Virus record (IMG/VR): IMGVR_UViG_3300043438_000350
Location: 1-29,236 of that record
DNA length: 29,236 bases
Reading direction: 5' to 3' (one strand)
Origin: a virus
Part shown: positions 1 through 6,754 of the stretch, in pieces
Numbering within the stretch: the first letter of the stretch is position 1
How the letters are laid out: each line of letters begins with the position of its first letter
Made by a program: the position numbers and the translations under genes
Notes under the pieces: model-generated
Told to the model about the DNA's origin: nothing
Seen by the model: only the letters and a program-made list of their open reading frames with translations
Databases searched by the model: none

Positions 1-2
1 AA

Positions 3-149
3 GACATCAAGGGCAATGTTCAGGAGCTTGAACTAGATGTTCAGAAGCTAGAGACTCAGCGTAGTCAAACCAAAGAAAACGTGGCATTGCTATTTGCCTT
101 TGTCGCATTTACAGCCACAGTAATTAACCTTATACTTGACAATATGTAA
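3..149 (+). CDS. Holin-like coiled-coil/membrane protein, C-terminal part
   Basis: The open frame enters from the left edge and stops at TAA 147-149, leaving 48 residues. It starts with a charged heptad-like stretch (roughly residues 1-28, rich in Q, E, K, L), followed by one hydrophobic helix (VALLFAFVAFTATVINLIL) and a short DNM tail. Coiled coil followed by a single C-terminal helix is the plan of XhlA-type haemolysin/holin accessory proteins, so a role in lysis or membrane anchoring is inferred. It reads in the same direction as the late genes at the other end of the window and is closed by the terminator at 165-200. The N-terminus is missing, so the family cannot be fixed. Confidence 0.6.
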   Translation, partial: DIKGNVQELELDVQKLETQRSQTKENVALLFAFVAFTATVINLILDNM

Positions 150-164
150 TTACCCGACAAGAGT

Positions 165-200
165 AAAACCCCCAGTTATTACGCTGGGGGTTTTATTTTT
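165..200. terminator. Rho-independent terminator between convergent genes
   Basis: An 11-bp perfect stem (AAAACCCCCAG at 165-175 with CTGGGGGTTTT at 184-194) encloses an 8-nt loop and runs into a T-rich tract to about 202. A-residues on the other flank mean it may also work on the minus strand. It sits between the end of the rightward gene (149) and the end of the leftward gene (206). Confidence 0.9.
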
Positions 201-205
201 TTATA

Positions 206-853
206 TTACTTTTGGTCTAAGTTAATTCTGTTGACCCAGGCTTGACCAGCTGTGCCACCCCAAGCATCCCAGGCCACACGACCTGGTGATGGGTAGCCCT
301 CTTCGCCTGAGTTAAATCCTGTTGCCTTCTTGTCACCGTTGTGCCTAGCCAAGTAAGATTTCATCCTAGCAACTACATCTCTAGTTACACTTCCACCAGC
401 TGCTAGCTGAGAGGCTCTGCGTCTTCCAGTAGAAGTAAATCCACTTCCAGCTTTACCTTCGCTAATCCACTTTAGTGCTCTCTTGGCTGCAGACTGAACT
501 CCAGCTGGCACCTTGTAAGTGTCTGCCTCGCTTACGGTAGCCTCACGTACGTTGACTAACCCTGGTGGGATAGCTGCAAATCTGCAAGCGCCATCTTCTT
601 CGATGTCTTGCTCAATAGCAGAACATTCGATGTCTTCGCCTTCGCCCATGTGGAACACACAGTTGCCACACTTTACGCCAATCTCAAGGTTTGGGTTGTT
701 CTGTGCGTTGTCATAGCCAGCGTTGATTGAGCTGCCCTCGGACTGGAACTTGCCAAACTCTTCTACTACCGCAAGCATTGCGTCAATAAGAGCCTTCTCG
801 TCACCAGATGTCTGGTCGTATAGGTCTTGGCTAAACTCTTCAAATCTTTGCAT
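206..853 (-). CDS. Phage protein with Cys-rich domain and actinophage virion-type C-terminal domain
   Basis: 215 aa. Residues about 62-95 hold a compact four-cysteine motif (CGNC-x11-C-x12-C followed by RFAAIPPG), which could bind zinc or an iron-sulphur cluster (HiPIP-like spacing, a guess). The last 100 residues (VPAGVQSAAKRALKW ... VVARMKSYLARH ... GYPSPGRVAWDAWGGTAG) match from memory a module often fused to prohead proteases or MuF-like head proteins of actinobacterial phages; its function is not established. ATG 853 is preceded by AAAAGGT. It is the last gene of the leftward block, facing the lysis-type gene across a terminator. A head- or DNA-associated role is possible but not shown. 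Confidence 0.65.
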   Translation of the reverse strand: MQRFEEFSQDLYDQTSGDEKALIDAMLAVVEEFGKFQSEGSSINAGYDNAQNNPNLEIGVKCGNCVFHMGEGEDIECSAIEQDIEEDGACRFAAIPPGLVNVREATVSEADTYKVPAGVQSAAKRALKWISEGKAGSGFTSTGRRRASQLAAGGSVTRDVVARMKSYLARHNGDKKATGFNSGEEGYPSPGRVAWDAWGGTAGQAWVNRINLDQK

Positions 854-881
854 GGCTACCTTTTCTGTTAGTACAATTGTA

Positions 882-1085
882 TCATATATTGAGGTCTAGC
901 GTAGCTTTCTTGTCATTAGAGTAGAAGCCATCCCCCTTGAAGGATATGCCCCTAACCTCAAAGAGCCTAGTTAGTGGCTTATTGCACTCGCTGCACTCAG
1001 TAATTCGTGGCTCTTCATTCATCCCACGTACTTCAGTAAATCTGTGCTCAGGCTTTTCGGAGCACTTATATTCATAGATTGGCAT
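882..1085 (-). CDS. FmdB-family zinc-ribbon protein
   Basis: 67 aa from ATG 1085. The N-terminus MPIYEYKC and a later CSEC pair give the two-knuckle zinc ribbon of the FmdB/CxxC regulatory family; the first knuckle here is reduced (C at residue 8, followed by EKPEHRF), so the site may be partly degenerate. An upstream in-frame extension to 1211 exists but lies inside the preceding gene, and MPIYEY is the family's standard start. It overlaps the upstream gene by 14 nt, suggesting translational coupling. These small proteins are common in phages; the molecular role is unknown. Confidence 0.75.
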   Translation of the reverse strand: MPIYEYKCSEKPEHRFTEVRGMNEEPRITECSECNKPLTRLFEVRGISFKGDGFYSNDKKATLDLNI

Positions 1086-1413
1086 CGTCTTCCCATAAGT
1101 CTTTTGAGCGAAGCTCATGGCACACTTCGCAGTCTTGTAGCTGGCAAATTGAATCACAGTGTATACAGGCGTAGCTACCATCCACGCCCATCTGATAAAC
1201 ATATTCATCACAGGAGCAAATGTACTTTACCCTAATCTCCATGTCATCTTCTTCGTCATACATAACGTTAGTCATGTAAGACAAAGCCTCAGGCTCTAGG
1301 TCAAAGAATGGTCCAGCTGGGTACTTGTATTTTAAAGTACCTCGCCTTTTAATCTCTGACCTAATTACCATTAGGACAAAGGAATTATATAGACCGATAA
1401 GTAGTCTTCTCAA
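1072..1413 (-). CDS. Small cysteine-rich (zinc-ribbon-like) protein
   Basis: 113 aa if TTG 1413 is used, which has AAGGGAG about 9 nt upstream inside the end of the preceding gene; ATG 1371 would give 99 aa but has no clear ribosome-binding site. The C-terminal half has seven cysteines in pairs (CSC, CIHC, CxxxxxCEVC), typical of zinc binding. No family was recognised. It lies in a tightly overlapping cluster between the DEDD exonuclease and the FmdB-like gene. Confidence 0.6.
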   Translation of the reverse strand: MRRLLIGLYNSFVLMVIRSEIKRRGTLKYKYPAGPFFDLEPEALSYMTNVMYDEEDDMEIRVKYICSCDEYVYQMGVDGSYACIHCDSICQLQDCEVCHELRSKDLWEDDANL

Positions 1414-2119
1414 TTGCCTTGTCTCCCTTTAGCCACTTACCACAATCCATGCACTGGAAGCGCTGGTAGGTAGCAGTAGTAGTTCTAGCAAACCCTCTAC
1501 GCTGCAGTTTTACAGACGCACAGTTGGTACAACCGCCCTCAACACCATTATATAATGCGGCGTGTGGATGGTTTTTAATCCAAGGCTTTAGGATTTCGTA
1601 AAGGTCAATCAACAGGTCAACATCCTGAATCTGATACTCCTTCATCTTCGCCCAGGACTTCTTGTCATCAGCCATACAGCCAACCCACAGGTCAAAGCCT
1701 GAGTGCTGCACCTTGGCCCCAACCCCAAGGGTCTGAGCTACGTAATCTAATTTGTTGGATGGGAATTTGAACTGAGACTTCACAACACGCATCAAGTCCA
1801 GCTCTTTGTAAGGTGATGGTGGCAGGTAGCCATTCTCTAGAAACTCTCGCTTAATATGCTTCGAGTCAAAAGCTGCAGAGTTCCAGCCCACAAGCACATC
1901 AGCTTCTTCCATAAGCCTGTGCAGTTCATCAAGCATTGCCTTCTTGCCGTGATGGTGCACAGATTTAAAGTTTACGGTCTTCTCGCCGTACCAACGAGCA
2001 CCAAAACAAATGACTTCGGTTGACTCCATAAGCTGATTGATTGATACGTTCTGTTGCCATAGTCCCCACACAAATGCTAGGTTAGGACTGGTTTCTAAGT
2101 CAAGAAATAGTATTTTCAT
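1385..2119 (-). CDS. DEDDy 3'-5' exonuclease (PolB proofreading-like) with C-terminal zinc ribbon
   Basis: 244 aa. An RNase H-fold exonuclease is indicated by motif I DLETSP (residues 7-12, Asp and Glu ligands), motif II VGWNSAAFDSKHI (about 77-89, the NxxxFD element) and motif III YQIQDVD (about 162-168, Tyr and Asp), matching the stand-alone exonucleases related to family B polymerase proofreading domains. Residues about 198-228 add a zinc ribbon (CTNC ... CMDC). Predicted to degrade or proofread DNA 3' ends, although no polymerase gene is in the window. ATG 2119 overlaps the stop of the RuvC-like gene (ATGA), indicating coupling. Confidence 0.82.
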   Translation of the reverse strand: MKILFLDLETSPNLAFVWGLWQQNVSINQLMESTEVICFGARWYGEKTVNFKSVHHHGKKAMLDELHRLMEEADVLVGWNSAAFDSKHIKREFLENGYLPPSPYKELDLMRVVKSQFKFPSNKLDYVAQTLGVGAKVQHSGFDLWVGCMADDKKSWAKMKEYQIQDVDLLIDLYEILKPWIKNHPHAALYNGVEGGCTNCASVKLQRRGFARTTTATYQRFQCMDCGKWLKGDKAIEKTTYRSI

Positions 2120-2553
2120 TTCCAGCCTTTCTTTAATGTTGGCATGTGCTTAGAGTTCCTAAGGTAAATAATACCATGCCTTATTGCATCCATGCCATGT
2201 GGCTTAGACGGTAAATAAAGGTTCATCTTTTTTAGCCTGTCGTTATCGCACAACGGCTTGAGCTTTGGCTCTTGGTAAATAAGCTCAGTGGTGGGGTAAA
2301 GTGCTTCCAATGCCCCAATAATGTAGACTGGCGATAGGTCTGCACCGTAGATTCCCTCACGCAAAGTGAAGGACTCGCATACAATTTTGTCTATGTTCAT
2401 GTTCTCAAGCTGGTCCCAGTGGAAGTCTAAGAAGCCCTTGAGACCGCCACCTATCTGCTTTACCCAGACTAGCTCAGGCTCATCTGTGTCAATGACCTCG
2501 AACAAGGCCACCCCAGTTGTGCCACCAGGGTCAAGGCTTAATATTGCCGACAA
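2116..2553 (-). CDS. RuvC-like Holliday junction resolvase
   Basis: 145 aa. The N-terminus LSLDPGGTTGVAL is the RNase H-fold first strand with the catalytic Asp; CESF (about residue 60) supplies the Glu and HGMDAIRHGIIYL near the C-terminus the last acidic residue, as in RuvC/YqgF-type phage resolvases. Predicted to cut branched DNA during recombination or before packaging. The start is TTG 2553, preceded by GAGGGAAAC; it overlaps the end of the upstream small gene by 23 nt and is followed by the exonuclease with an ATGA overlap. Confidence 0.8.
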   Translation of the reverse strand: MSAILSLDPGGTTGVALFEVIDTDEPELVWVKQIGGGLKGFLDFHWDQLENMNIDKIVCESFTLREGIYGADLSPVYIIGALEALYPTTELIYQEPKLKPLCDNDRLKKMNLYLPSKPHGMDAIRHGIIYLRNSKHMPTLKKGWK

Positions 2554-2740
2554 AGTTTCCCTCGCTCTGGTCTAGAAAAATCTGATAAGAGTTTCTGCTG
2601 TTAGATAGTTGCACAAATTGGTAGCACTGCTTAGCCAGCGGATAAACAGCACCCGCTATGTACTTGCCTGCGTGAAAGGTCAGTGCATCCTTGTCAAACT
2701 TCACAGATTCAAACTTTGCTTTCCTGCTAAACTTATCCAT
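2531..2740 (-). CDS. Small hypothetical protein
   Basis: 69 aa from ATG 2740, chosen over an upstream in-frame start (2773) because AGGAGG sits 5 nt before it. The sequence is basic at the N-terminus (MDKFSRKAKFESVKFDKDAL) then amphipathic, resembling a small beta-strand protein; no family was recognised. It overlaps both neighbours (8 nt with the HTH gene, 23 nt with the resolvase), so it is part of the same leftward operon. Confidence 0.65.
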   Translation of the reverse strand: MDKFSRKAKFESVKFDKDALTFHAGKYIAGAVYPLAKQCYQFVQLSNSRNSYQIFLDQSEGNFVGNIKP

Positions 2741-3128
2741 TCCGCCTCCTACTAATTGAGCTCTGGCTAACACCAGTTAGCTTTGAAATCATCCCTTGGG
2801 ACGTGCCCTGCCCGATTGCTTCTTTGATGAGCTTGTAATCGGTTTCGCCGTTCGCCCTAGAATAAAGTACATTACGTAGTATTTCAAGTGTACCCACATT
2901 TAAATTGCCTCCTGTCTTACTTGCCTTGTCAATCATCTTACTAATCATGCTGTGGCTAATTCTGTTATTCACTATAGCAGACATCTGCCTGCTTGACAGT
3001 ATTTCGTAGTCTGCCATTAGGCCAACCTGCTTCTTTATTTCGTCAAGCTCCATAGAGTCAACGTTATCCCTAATCCAAATTGCCAGATTAAGAAGTTCGG
3101 CTACCTTGATTTCCTGCTGTCTGTCCAT
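2733..3128 (-). CDS. Putative helix-turn-helix DNA-binding protein
   Basis: 131 aa. The C-terminus (IKEAIGQGTSQGMISKLTGVSQSSISRRRNG, described in parts: a recruiting helix GTSQGMISKLTG and a recognition helix SQSSISRRRN) is a resolvase/Xre-like helix-turn-helix. A weaker similar segment in the middle (SRQMSAIVNNRISHSMISKM) suggests an internal duplication. No catalytic residues are seen, so a regulator or replication accessory is inferred. Starts at ATG 3128 sharing TAATG with the upstream stop, so it is coupled to the primase-helicase C-terminal fragment. Confidence 0.65.
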   Translation of the reverse strand: MDRQQEIKVAELLNLAIWIRDNVDSMELDEIKKQVGLMADYEILSSRQMSAIVNNRISHSMISKMIDKASKTGGNLNVGTLEILRNVLYSRANGETDYKLIKEAIGQGTSQGMISKLTGVSQSSISRRRNG

Positions 3129-3535
3129 TAGACAATCACCTCTAGGTAGCTCTTGCGATTGTCAACTGCAATCTGCACACGTGCCTGAGAGTGGAGTGCT
3201 TGCACCATCTCATCGAACTCACGCTTACGCTTGTTGCTAAACTTTCGGTAGGCTTCTTCGTAGCGAATCTTACCGCCCCTGTCAACAACCAATGCCTCAA
3301 GCTTATCAACATCCCTCTGCCATTCCGATGCAGAGATTGCGCTCGCCATCTTGATTAGGTTCTTGAACCAGTCCTGTGAGTAGTAAATTGCAGTGAGCAT
3401 ATGGCGAAGCTCGACCTGCTCTTTTTGTTCGTGCATGGCAAGCAAGATTGCACACTTCCAAACCGAAAGTGCAAGTCGCTGGCGTGATGGCTCAATGGAG
3501 TCACGCTCTGGGTGGCTGTCTGCCCAGTTGCCCAT
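3128..3535 (-). CDS. C-terminal fragment of the primase-helicase (frameshifted)
   Basis: 135 aa from ATG 3535, but the same frame is open back to 3643 and encodes NAVVFWQKK ... PRPIRLSDSALERFNQF, which reads as natural protein and resembles the C-terminal lid of DUF3987/phage primase-helicases (RLALSVWKCAILLAM follows). The upstream gene runs in the other frame through the same DNA and ends in a nonsense-like tail. The simplest reading is that this is the C-terminal part of one protein, split by a -1 frame change near 3641-3646. It could be real frameshifting, a natural mutation or a base-call error in a G run (CCC on the plus strand, 3641-3643). Confidence 0.75.
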   Translation of the reverse strand: MGNWADSHPERDSIEPSRQRLALSVWKCAILLAMHEQKEQVELRHMLTAIYYSQDWFKNLIKMASAISASEWQRDVDKLEALVVDRGGKIRYEEAYRKFSNKRKREFDEMVQALHSQARVQIAVDNRKSYLEVIV

Positions 3536-3561
3536 CTCCCACTTGAACTGGTTGAATCGCT

Positions 3562-5322
3562 CTAGTGCTGAGTCGCTGAGTCTGATTGGTCGTGGGTTAG
3601 GCTCACCCTTCTTCTGCCAGAATACAACCGCATTAAGATTCCCTTAACAAGAGTATCCATAACAGCGTCACGAACTACAATTTCATACTCGTCTGCTTGC
3701 TGAATATCTTCAAGCTCTTTGCTTCTGTCTGGAGTCTCCGCTGTGACGTACAGGAATCGTGCAAGGAATCCAGAGCGGAAGTACTCAGTTGTGAGAACAT
3801 CTGCAACCTTGCTAGTGATACCCATCAAGAACATCACGAAGTTAGTTGTGGCTCTTTCGGTCTGAGACTTGCCTTTGCCAGAACGAATTACAACAGGCAC
3901 GTGACCATCGTAAAGCTCAGTGAATCGCTCAGCTGCTGATGCCATGTAGGTCTTATTGATAAAGTCCTTGAACATACCCTGGACTTCATCTCTGTGCAGA
4001 AGGCTAGTCTTGCCGTCACGCTCTGCAAGGATTGAAGTCACACCTTCAGGGGTTGCATCGGAACCGATATCAATCTGGTAGCCAGAGTACTTCTCAAACT
4101 CACGAATCATTCGGAGCATTAGGTTTCGGCTGGTTGATTTACGAGTAAGTGTAGTCTCACCAAGCACCATGAACCACAGGTTCAATCCCATCTTGCCGTA
4201 CTTTGGGATAGCATAGCCAATGTCTGAGAAGGAGGAGGACAGCACAGTAAAAGCGCTCGCAATGTGATACTGGTAAGCAGCATCAGTCTTTGACTTAGCC
4301 CAGTCCATGTAGTCATCAATAAAAGTCCTACGAGAATCAACTACATACTGCTCATCGTCAGTTAGGAACTTTATGTCTTTTGGTTCTGCAGTGACAGTTT
4401 GCACCAGTGGCTCGACAGCTTGATATTGCTGAGCTGGCTCAGTTCGGTAAGATACGCTTGCCCTCTGCACCTCACGCCACAGGTCACCATCAGCGTCATT
4501 GCGTTTAGGTCTAAGTGGCGAGTGATACTTGTTGCACTTTGCATTGCGAGCAATTACAAAAACTTCTTCGGTTGTCAAGCCCTGCCTAAATAGTTCAAGC
4601 TCAAGCTTCCAAAGCAACACAGACATATCAGCATTAGGTGCTGGTTGCTCCATGTACAATCCGATAATTTCAGGATTGCTGTTAATCTTACCCATTGTCT
4701 GCATTAGGTCAGGCCACTGTGGTGGTAGCTCTTTCAATGATAGGTCTTTGATTGGCTCAACATCAACATCACCGTATTGCTCAGCCAGTTCCGCAAGAGA
4801 ATAGATTGAACCGTTAGAAGTAGCAGTGACTGGGTGGTCCTTGCCTTCTTTGCGGTTCATGGAGTTGGGCACACGCAATAGCTTAGTTGTATTCCAACCA
4901 GACCTATCGCAACCTTGGTGAGAGTGAGCATAGGCAATCTTCTTAGCAATCAGGGCTACATCCTGTGGGTCTGCCTCGCTATCGAGAATCCAGTAGGTGT
5001 GCCAGTGCCCTTCTGAAGTTTGCACAGAGATAGATGGCTCAACAAAAAAGTTTTCTGGCTCGCAGGAGTCTGCATCTGCGTAGACTACAGATACGGTCTT
5101 AGCATTTTCTTTGATGCGTCTCGGTGATGCAAACAGGATAGGCGAGAAATAAACGTCACCACTGGCATGAGTAGTTGCGTGTGCAACCATATCCTCTTTT
5201 TGCTGTGGGTAATCAAAGAACTTCTGGTCAGTCAGGTCATTGCTTACTGGGTGCCGTGTGACGATTGTTGCAATACCACGACCATCGCCGTATATCGCAT
5301 CGAAGAAATCACCTGTCTTAAT
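3562..5322 (-). CDS. Primase-polymerase / helicase, N-terminal and central parts
   Basis: About 586 aa from an apparent ATT start at 5320-5322. Residues about 80-111 carry the archaeo-eukaryotic primase signature (YADAD with two Asp, then SEGHWHTYW). Residues about 388-397 are a Walker A variant (GETTLTRKST) and about 440-446 a Walker B (SLLHRDE), so it combines primer synthesis with a P-loop helicase of the DUF3987 kind. The first ATG (5190) would remove coding sequence that looks genuine (GDFFDAIYGDG, IATIVTRHPVSND). No ATG, GTG or TTG is in frame upstream; ATT 5322 has GAGGAG six nt before it. After residue about 561 the frame leads to a nonsense tail, and the true continuation is the 3128-3643 frame. 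Expected to prime phage DNA replication. Confidence 0.82.
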   Translation of the reverse strand: MKTGDFFDAIYGDGRGIATIVTRHPVSNDLTDQKFFDYPQQKEDMVAHATTHASGDVYFSPILFASPRRIKENAKTVSVVYADADSCEPENFFVEPSISVQTSEGHWHTYWILDSEADPQDVALIAKKIAYAHSHQGCDRSGWNTTKLLRVPNSMNRKEGKDHPVTATSNGSIYSLAELAEQYGDVDVEPIKDLSLKELPPQWPDLMQTMGKINSNPEIIGLYMEQPAPNADMSVLLWKLELELFRQGLTTEEVFVIARNAKCNKYHSPLRPKRNDADGDLWREVQRASVSYRTEPAQQYQAVEPLVQTVTAEPKDIKFLTDDEQYVVDSRRTFIDDYMDWAKSKTDAAYQYHIASAFTVLSSSFSDIGYAIPKYGKMGLNLWFMVLGETTLTRKSTSRNLMLRMIREFEKYSGYQIDIGSDATPEGVTSILAERDGKTSLLHRDEVQGMFKDFINKTYMASAAERFTELYDGHVPVVIRSGKGKSQTERATTNFVMFLMGITSKVADVLTTEYFRSGFLARFLYVTAETPDRSKELEDIQQADEYEIVVRDAVMDTLVKGILMRLYSGRRRVSLTHDQSDSATQH

Positions 5323-5344
5323 AATAGTCTCCTCTAGTCTGCAT
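5318..5344 (-). promoter_or_regulatory. Primase leader: SD, upstream mini-ORF and ATT start
   Basis: GAGGAG (5329-5334) lies 6 nt before ATT 5320-5322. An 8-codon mini-ORF (ATG 5342-5344, MQTRGDYY, TAA 5318-5320) overlaps the ATT by one nt in another frame. TACAAT at 5354-5359 with TTCGAG 17 bp upstream (inside the T-loop of the tRNA-like element) is a weak candidate promoter. GAGGAG is complementary to CTCCTC in the loop of the tRNA-like element. Confidence 0.4.
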
Positions 5345-5359
5345 AAGTTTTAAATTGTA

Positions 5360-5430
5360 TGGTGCCCCTATCTGGACTCGAACCAGATACCCGACAAAGG
5401 AGGAGAGAAAACGAGTACACCTGTAGGGGC
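5360..5430 (-). ncRNA. tRNA-like element without a D-arm, 18-nt anticodon-position loop
   Basis: Read on the minus strand from 5430: a perfect 7-bp acceptor stem (GCCCCTA 5424-5430 with TAGGGGC 5364-5370), 7 unpaired nt, a 5-bp stem (ACTCG 5412-5416 with CGGGT 5389-5393, one G-T pair) closing an 18-nt loop (5394-5411), one variable nt, a canonical T-arm (TCTGG-TTCGAGT-CCAGA), discriminator A and encoded CCA. There is no D-stem and no 7-nt anticodon loop, so it is unlikely to decode. The plan recalls the tRNA-like domain of tmRNA. The loop includes CCTCCTTT, the same as the anti-Shine-Dalgarno end of 16S rRNA. It lies directly upstream of the primase-helicase. A decayed tRNA or attachment-site relic is the alternative. 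Confidence 0.6.
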
Positions 5431-5474
5431 TAATGTGCGTTGTTTACGAGACGCACCCCTCGCTTGCCCATTGC

Positions 5475-5945
5475 TTAGGCCCAGATGTCACCAGCTGGGA
5501 CTGCGCCCATTGCAGTGAGCAAAGACTCTGAGGTTGCCTTGTCGAAACCTGCTACCTCATTACGGTCTTCACCGTTCTGGTCTTTCCCCACCTTGACACG
5601 CACTCCAATTGCCTTGCCCTGAAGTTCGTTAAGGTCTGGTACTTCAAAGTCTCCCGACTTCATGTCGTAGCCAAGTGAAGAGAAGAAGCTCTGTGTCTTC
5701 CAGAAGTCACCTGCTACATAAAGTGGAATGTAAGAGAATACTCTACGGTTCTCGTACTGCCCACTTGAAATTCTGAACTGAACATTGAAGCGTGGCTTGC
5801 CTTCGTTTGGTCCAGAGCGAACCTCTTCCTGCTTTACCTCAAACACAGTTGCGTTGTAGGACCCAGCAGGAATTGCTGACATTGGCCCACTAGATGGTCC
5901 ACTTGATAGTGAACTTTCTGTGATACCTGTAATTTTAATTGACAT
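5475..5945 (-). CDS. DUF669-family protein, likely ssDNA-binding
   Basis: 156 aa. The N-terminus is Ser/Gly/Pro-rich, followed by AGSYNATVFEVKQEEV and a beta-strand-rich core with RFNVQFRI and NRRVFSYIPL, typical of DUF669 phage proteins usually encoded beside Sak-type recombinases and thought to bind single-stranded DNA. ATG 5945 shares TAATG with the stop of the Sak4-like ATPase, so the two are translationally coupled. The gene ends 45 nt before the tRNA-like element. Confidence 0.75.
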   Translation of the reverse strand: MSIKITGITESSLSSGPSSGPMSAIPAGSYNATVFEVKQEEVRSGPNEGKPRFNVQFRISSGQYENRRVFSYIPLYVAGDFWKTQSFFSSLGYDMKSGDFEVPDLNELQGKAIGVRVKVGKDQNGEDRNEVAGFDKATSESLLTAMGAVPAGDIWA

Positions 5946-6673
5946 TACTTAGTACCTCCTTGGATTAGTCCCATGATTTTCTTCATGGATGGTTGATATA
6001 TTTTTGCTGGTAAACCGAAGCGATTCTTTGTAATCAATCGGTTTGACGGGGCTACAATCAGCACCCGCTGTGGTGTTCCCTCTACCTCTTCAACCGTTAG
6101 ATAACCAACGATATCAGGGATACCAGGAAGTGTACTCTTGAATGACCCAGGTAGCATTGCAGTTGTCTTCACAGCTCCAGTGTTTTCATCCTTGTCATCA
6201 AGTGCGTGAGCAATGATTATTGAGGTAAACGGTGCGGTGTGCAACGCCCTGAATACTTCATTAGCCCAATTCTTTAGGTCTCCCCAGCGACCAAACTTAT
6301 TGTTCTGGTTCTCTGGCTTCTCACCAAAATACTTCTCTGCCCTGTCCATCACAACACCAATCGTGTCAACGATTACGGTCTTGTATTTGTGTGGCTTGTT
6401 TAGTAAGTCTTCGACTACCGATACAAACTGCTGGTGAGTTGTGATGTTTAGCACATCAACATTCTTCCAGTCTCTTGCGATAGCTGAAGCTCCGCCTTCT
6501 GCGTCAAGCAAAAGCACAGGGCCCATTGATGGAACCTCGGTAGCAGATGATGCCAGCCAAGTCTTGCCCCTGCCAGCATCAGCAAAAAGCAAGATGCTCT
6601 TTGGTGCGTTTAGAGCTTCTGCTTTATGGATAAACTTAGCAAAGCCTAGCTCTGGGAAATTCGTGTCGCTCAT
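5945..6673 (-). CDS. Sak4-like RecA-fold ATPase (AAA_24), single-strand annealing
   Basis: 242 aa from ATG 6673, which has AGGAGG nearby; an earlier in-frame ATG (6712) has no such site. Walker A is FADAGRGKTW (about residues 30-39), a Walker B-like VLLLDAEGG follows, then KTVIVDTIG with a second acidic strand and SIIIAHALDD as sensor. This is the compact RecA-core ATPase found in phages as Sak4, which promotes annealing of single strands with an SSB-like partner. The neighbours (Cas4/RecB-like nuclease upstream, DUF669 downstream) complete a recombination module. Confidence 0.82.
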   Translation of the reverse strand: MSDTNFPELGFAKFIHKAEALNAPKSILLFADAGRGKTWLASSATEVPSMGPVLLLDAEGGASAIARDWKNVDVLNITTHQQFVSVVEDLLNKPHKYKTVIVDTIGVVMDRAEKYFGEKPENQNNKFGRWGDLKNWANEVFRALHTAPFTSIIIAHALDDKDENTGAVKTTAMLPGSFKSTLPGIPDIVGYLTVEEVEGTPQRVLIVAPSNRLITKNRFGLPAKIYQPSMKKIMGLIQGGTK

Positions 6674-6754
6674 TTGTTTCCTCCTATATCTATTGTGTGT
6701 GTATTCTAGCACATATTCTATTCACTACAAAATTTGCAGTTGTTTGGCGTGTCG

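Noticed and set aside
3641-3646. Programmed -1 frameshift site
   Set aside because: The sequence GTT AAG GGA ATC lacks an X XXY YYZ slippery heptamer, so a simple indel or base error in the G run is preferred, though not proven.
5360-5393. 3' half of a tRNA as a phage attachment site
   Set aside because: The T-arm and acceptor end alone would fit an attP core, but the matching 5' acceptor strand and a middle stem are also present and no integrase is in the window.
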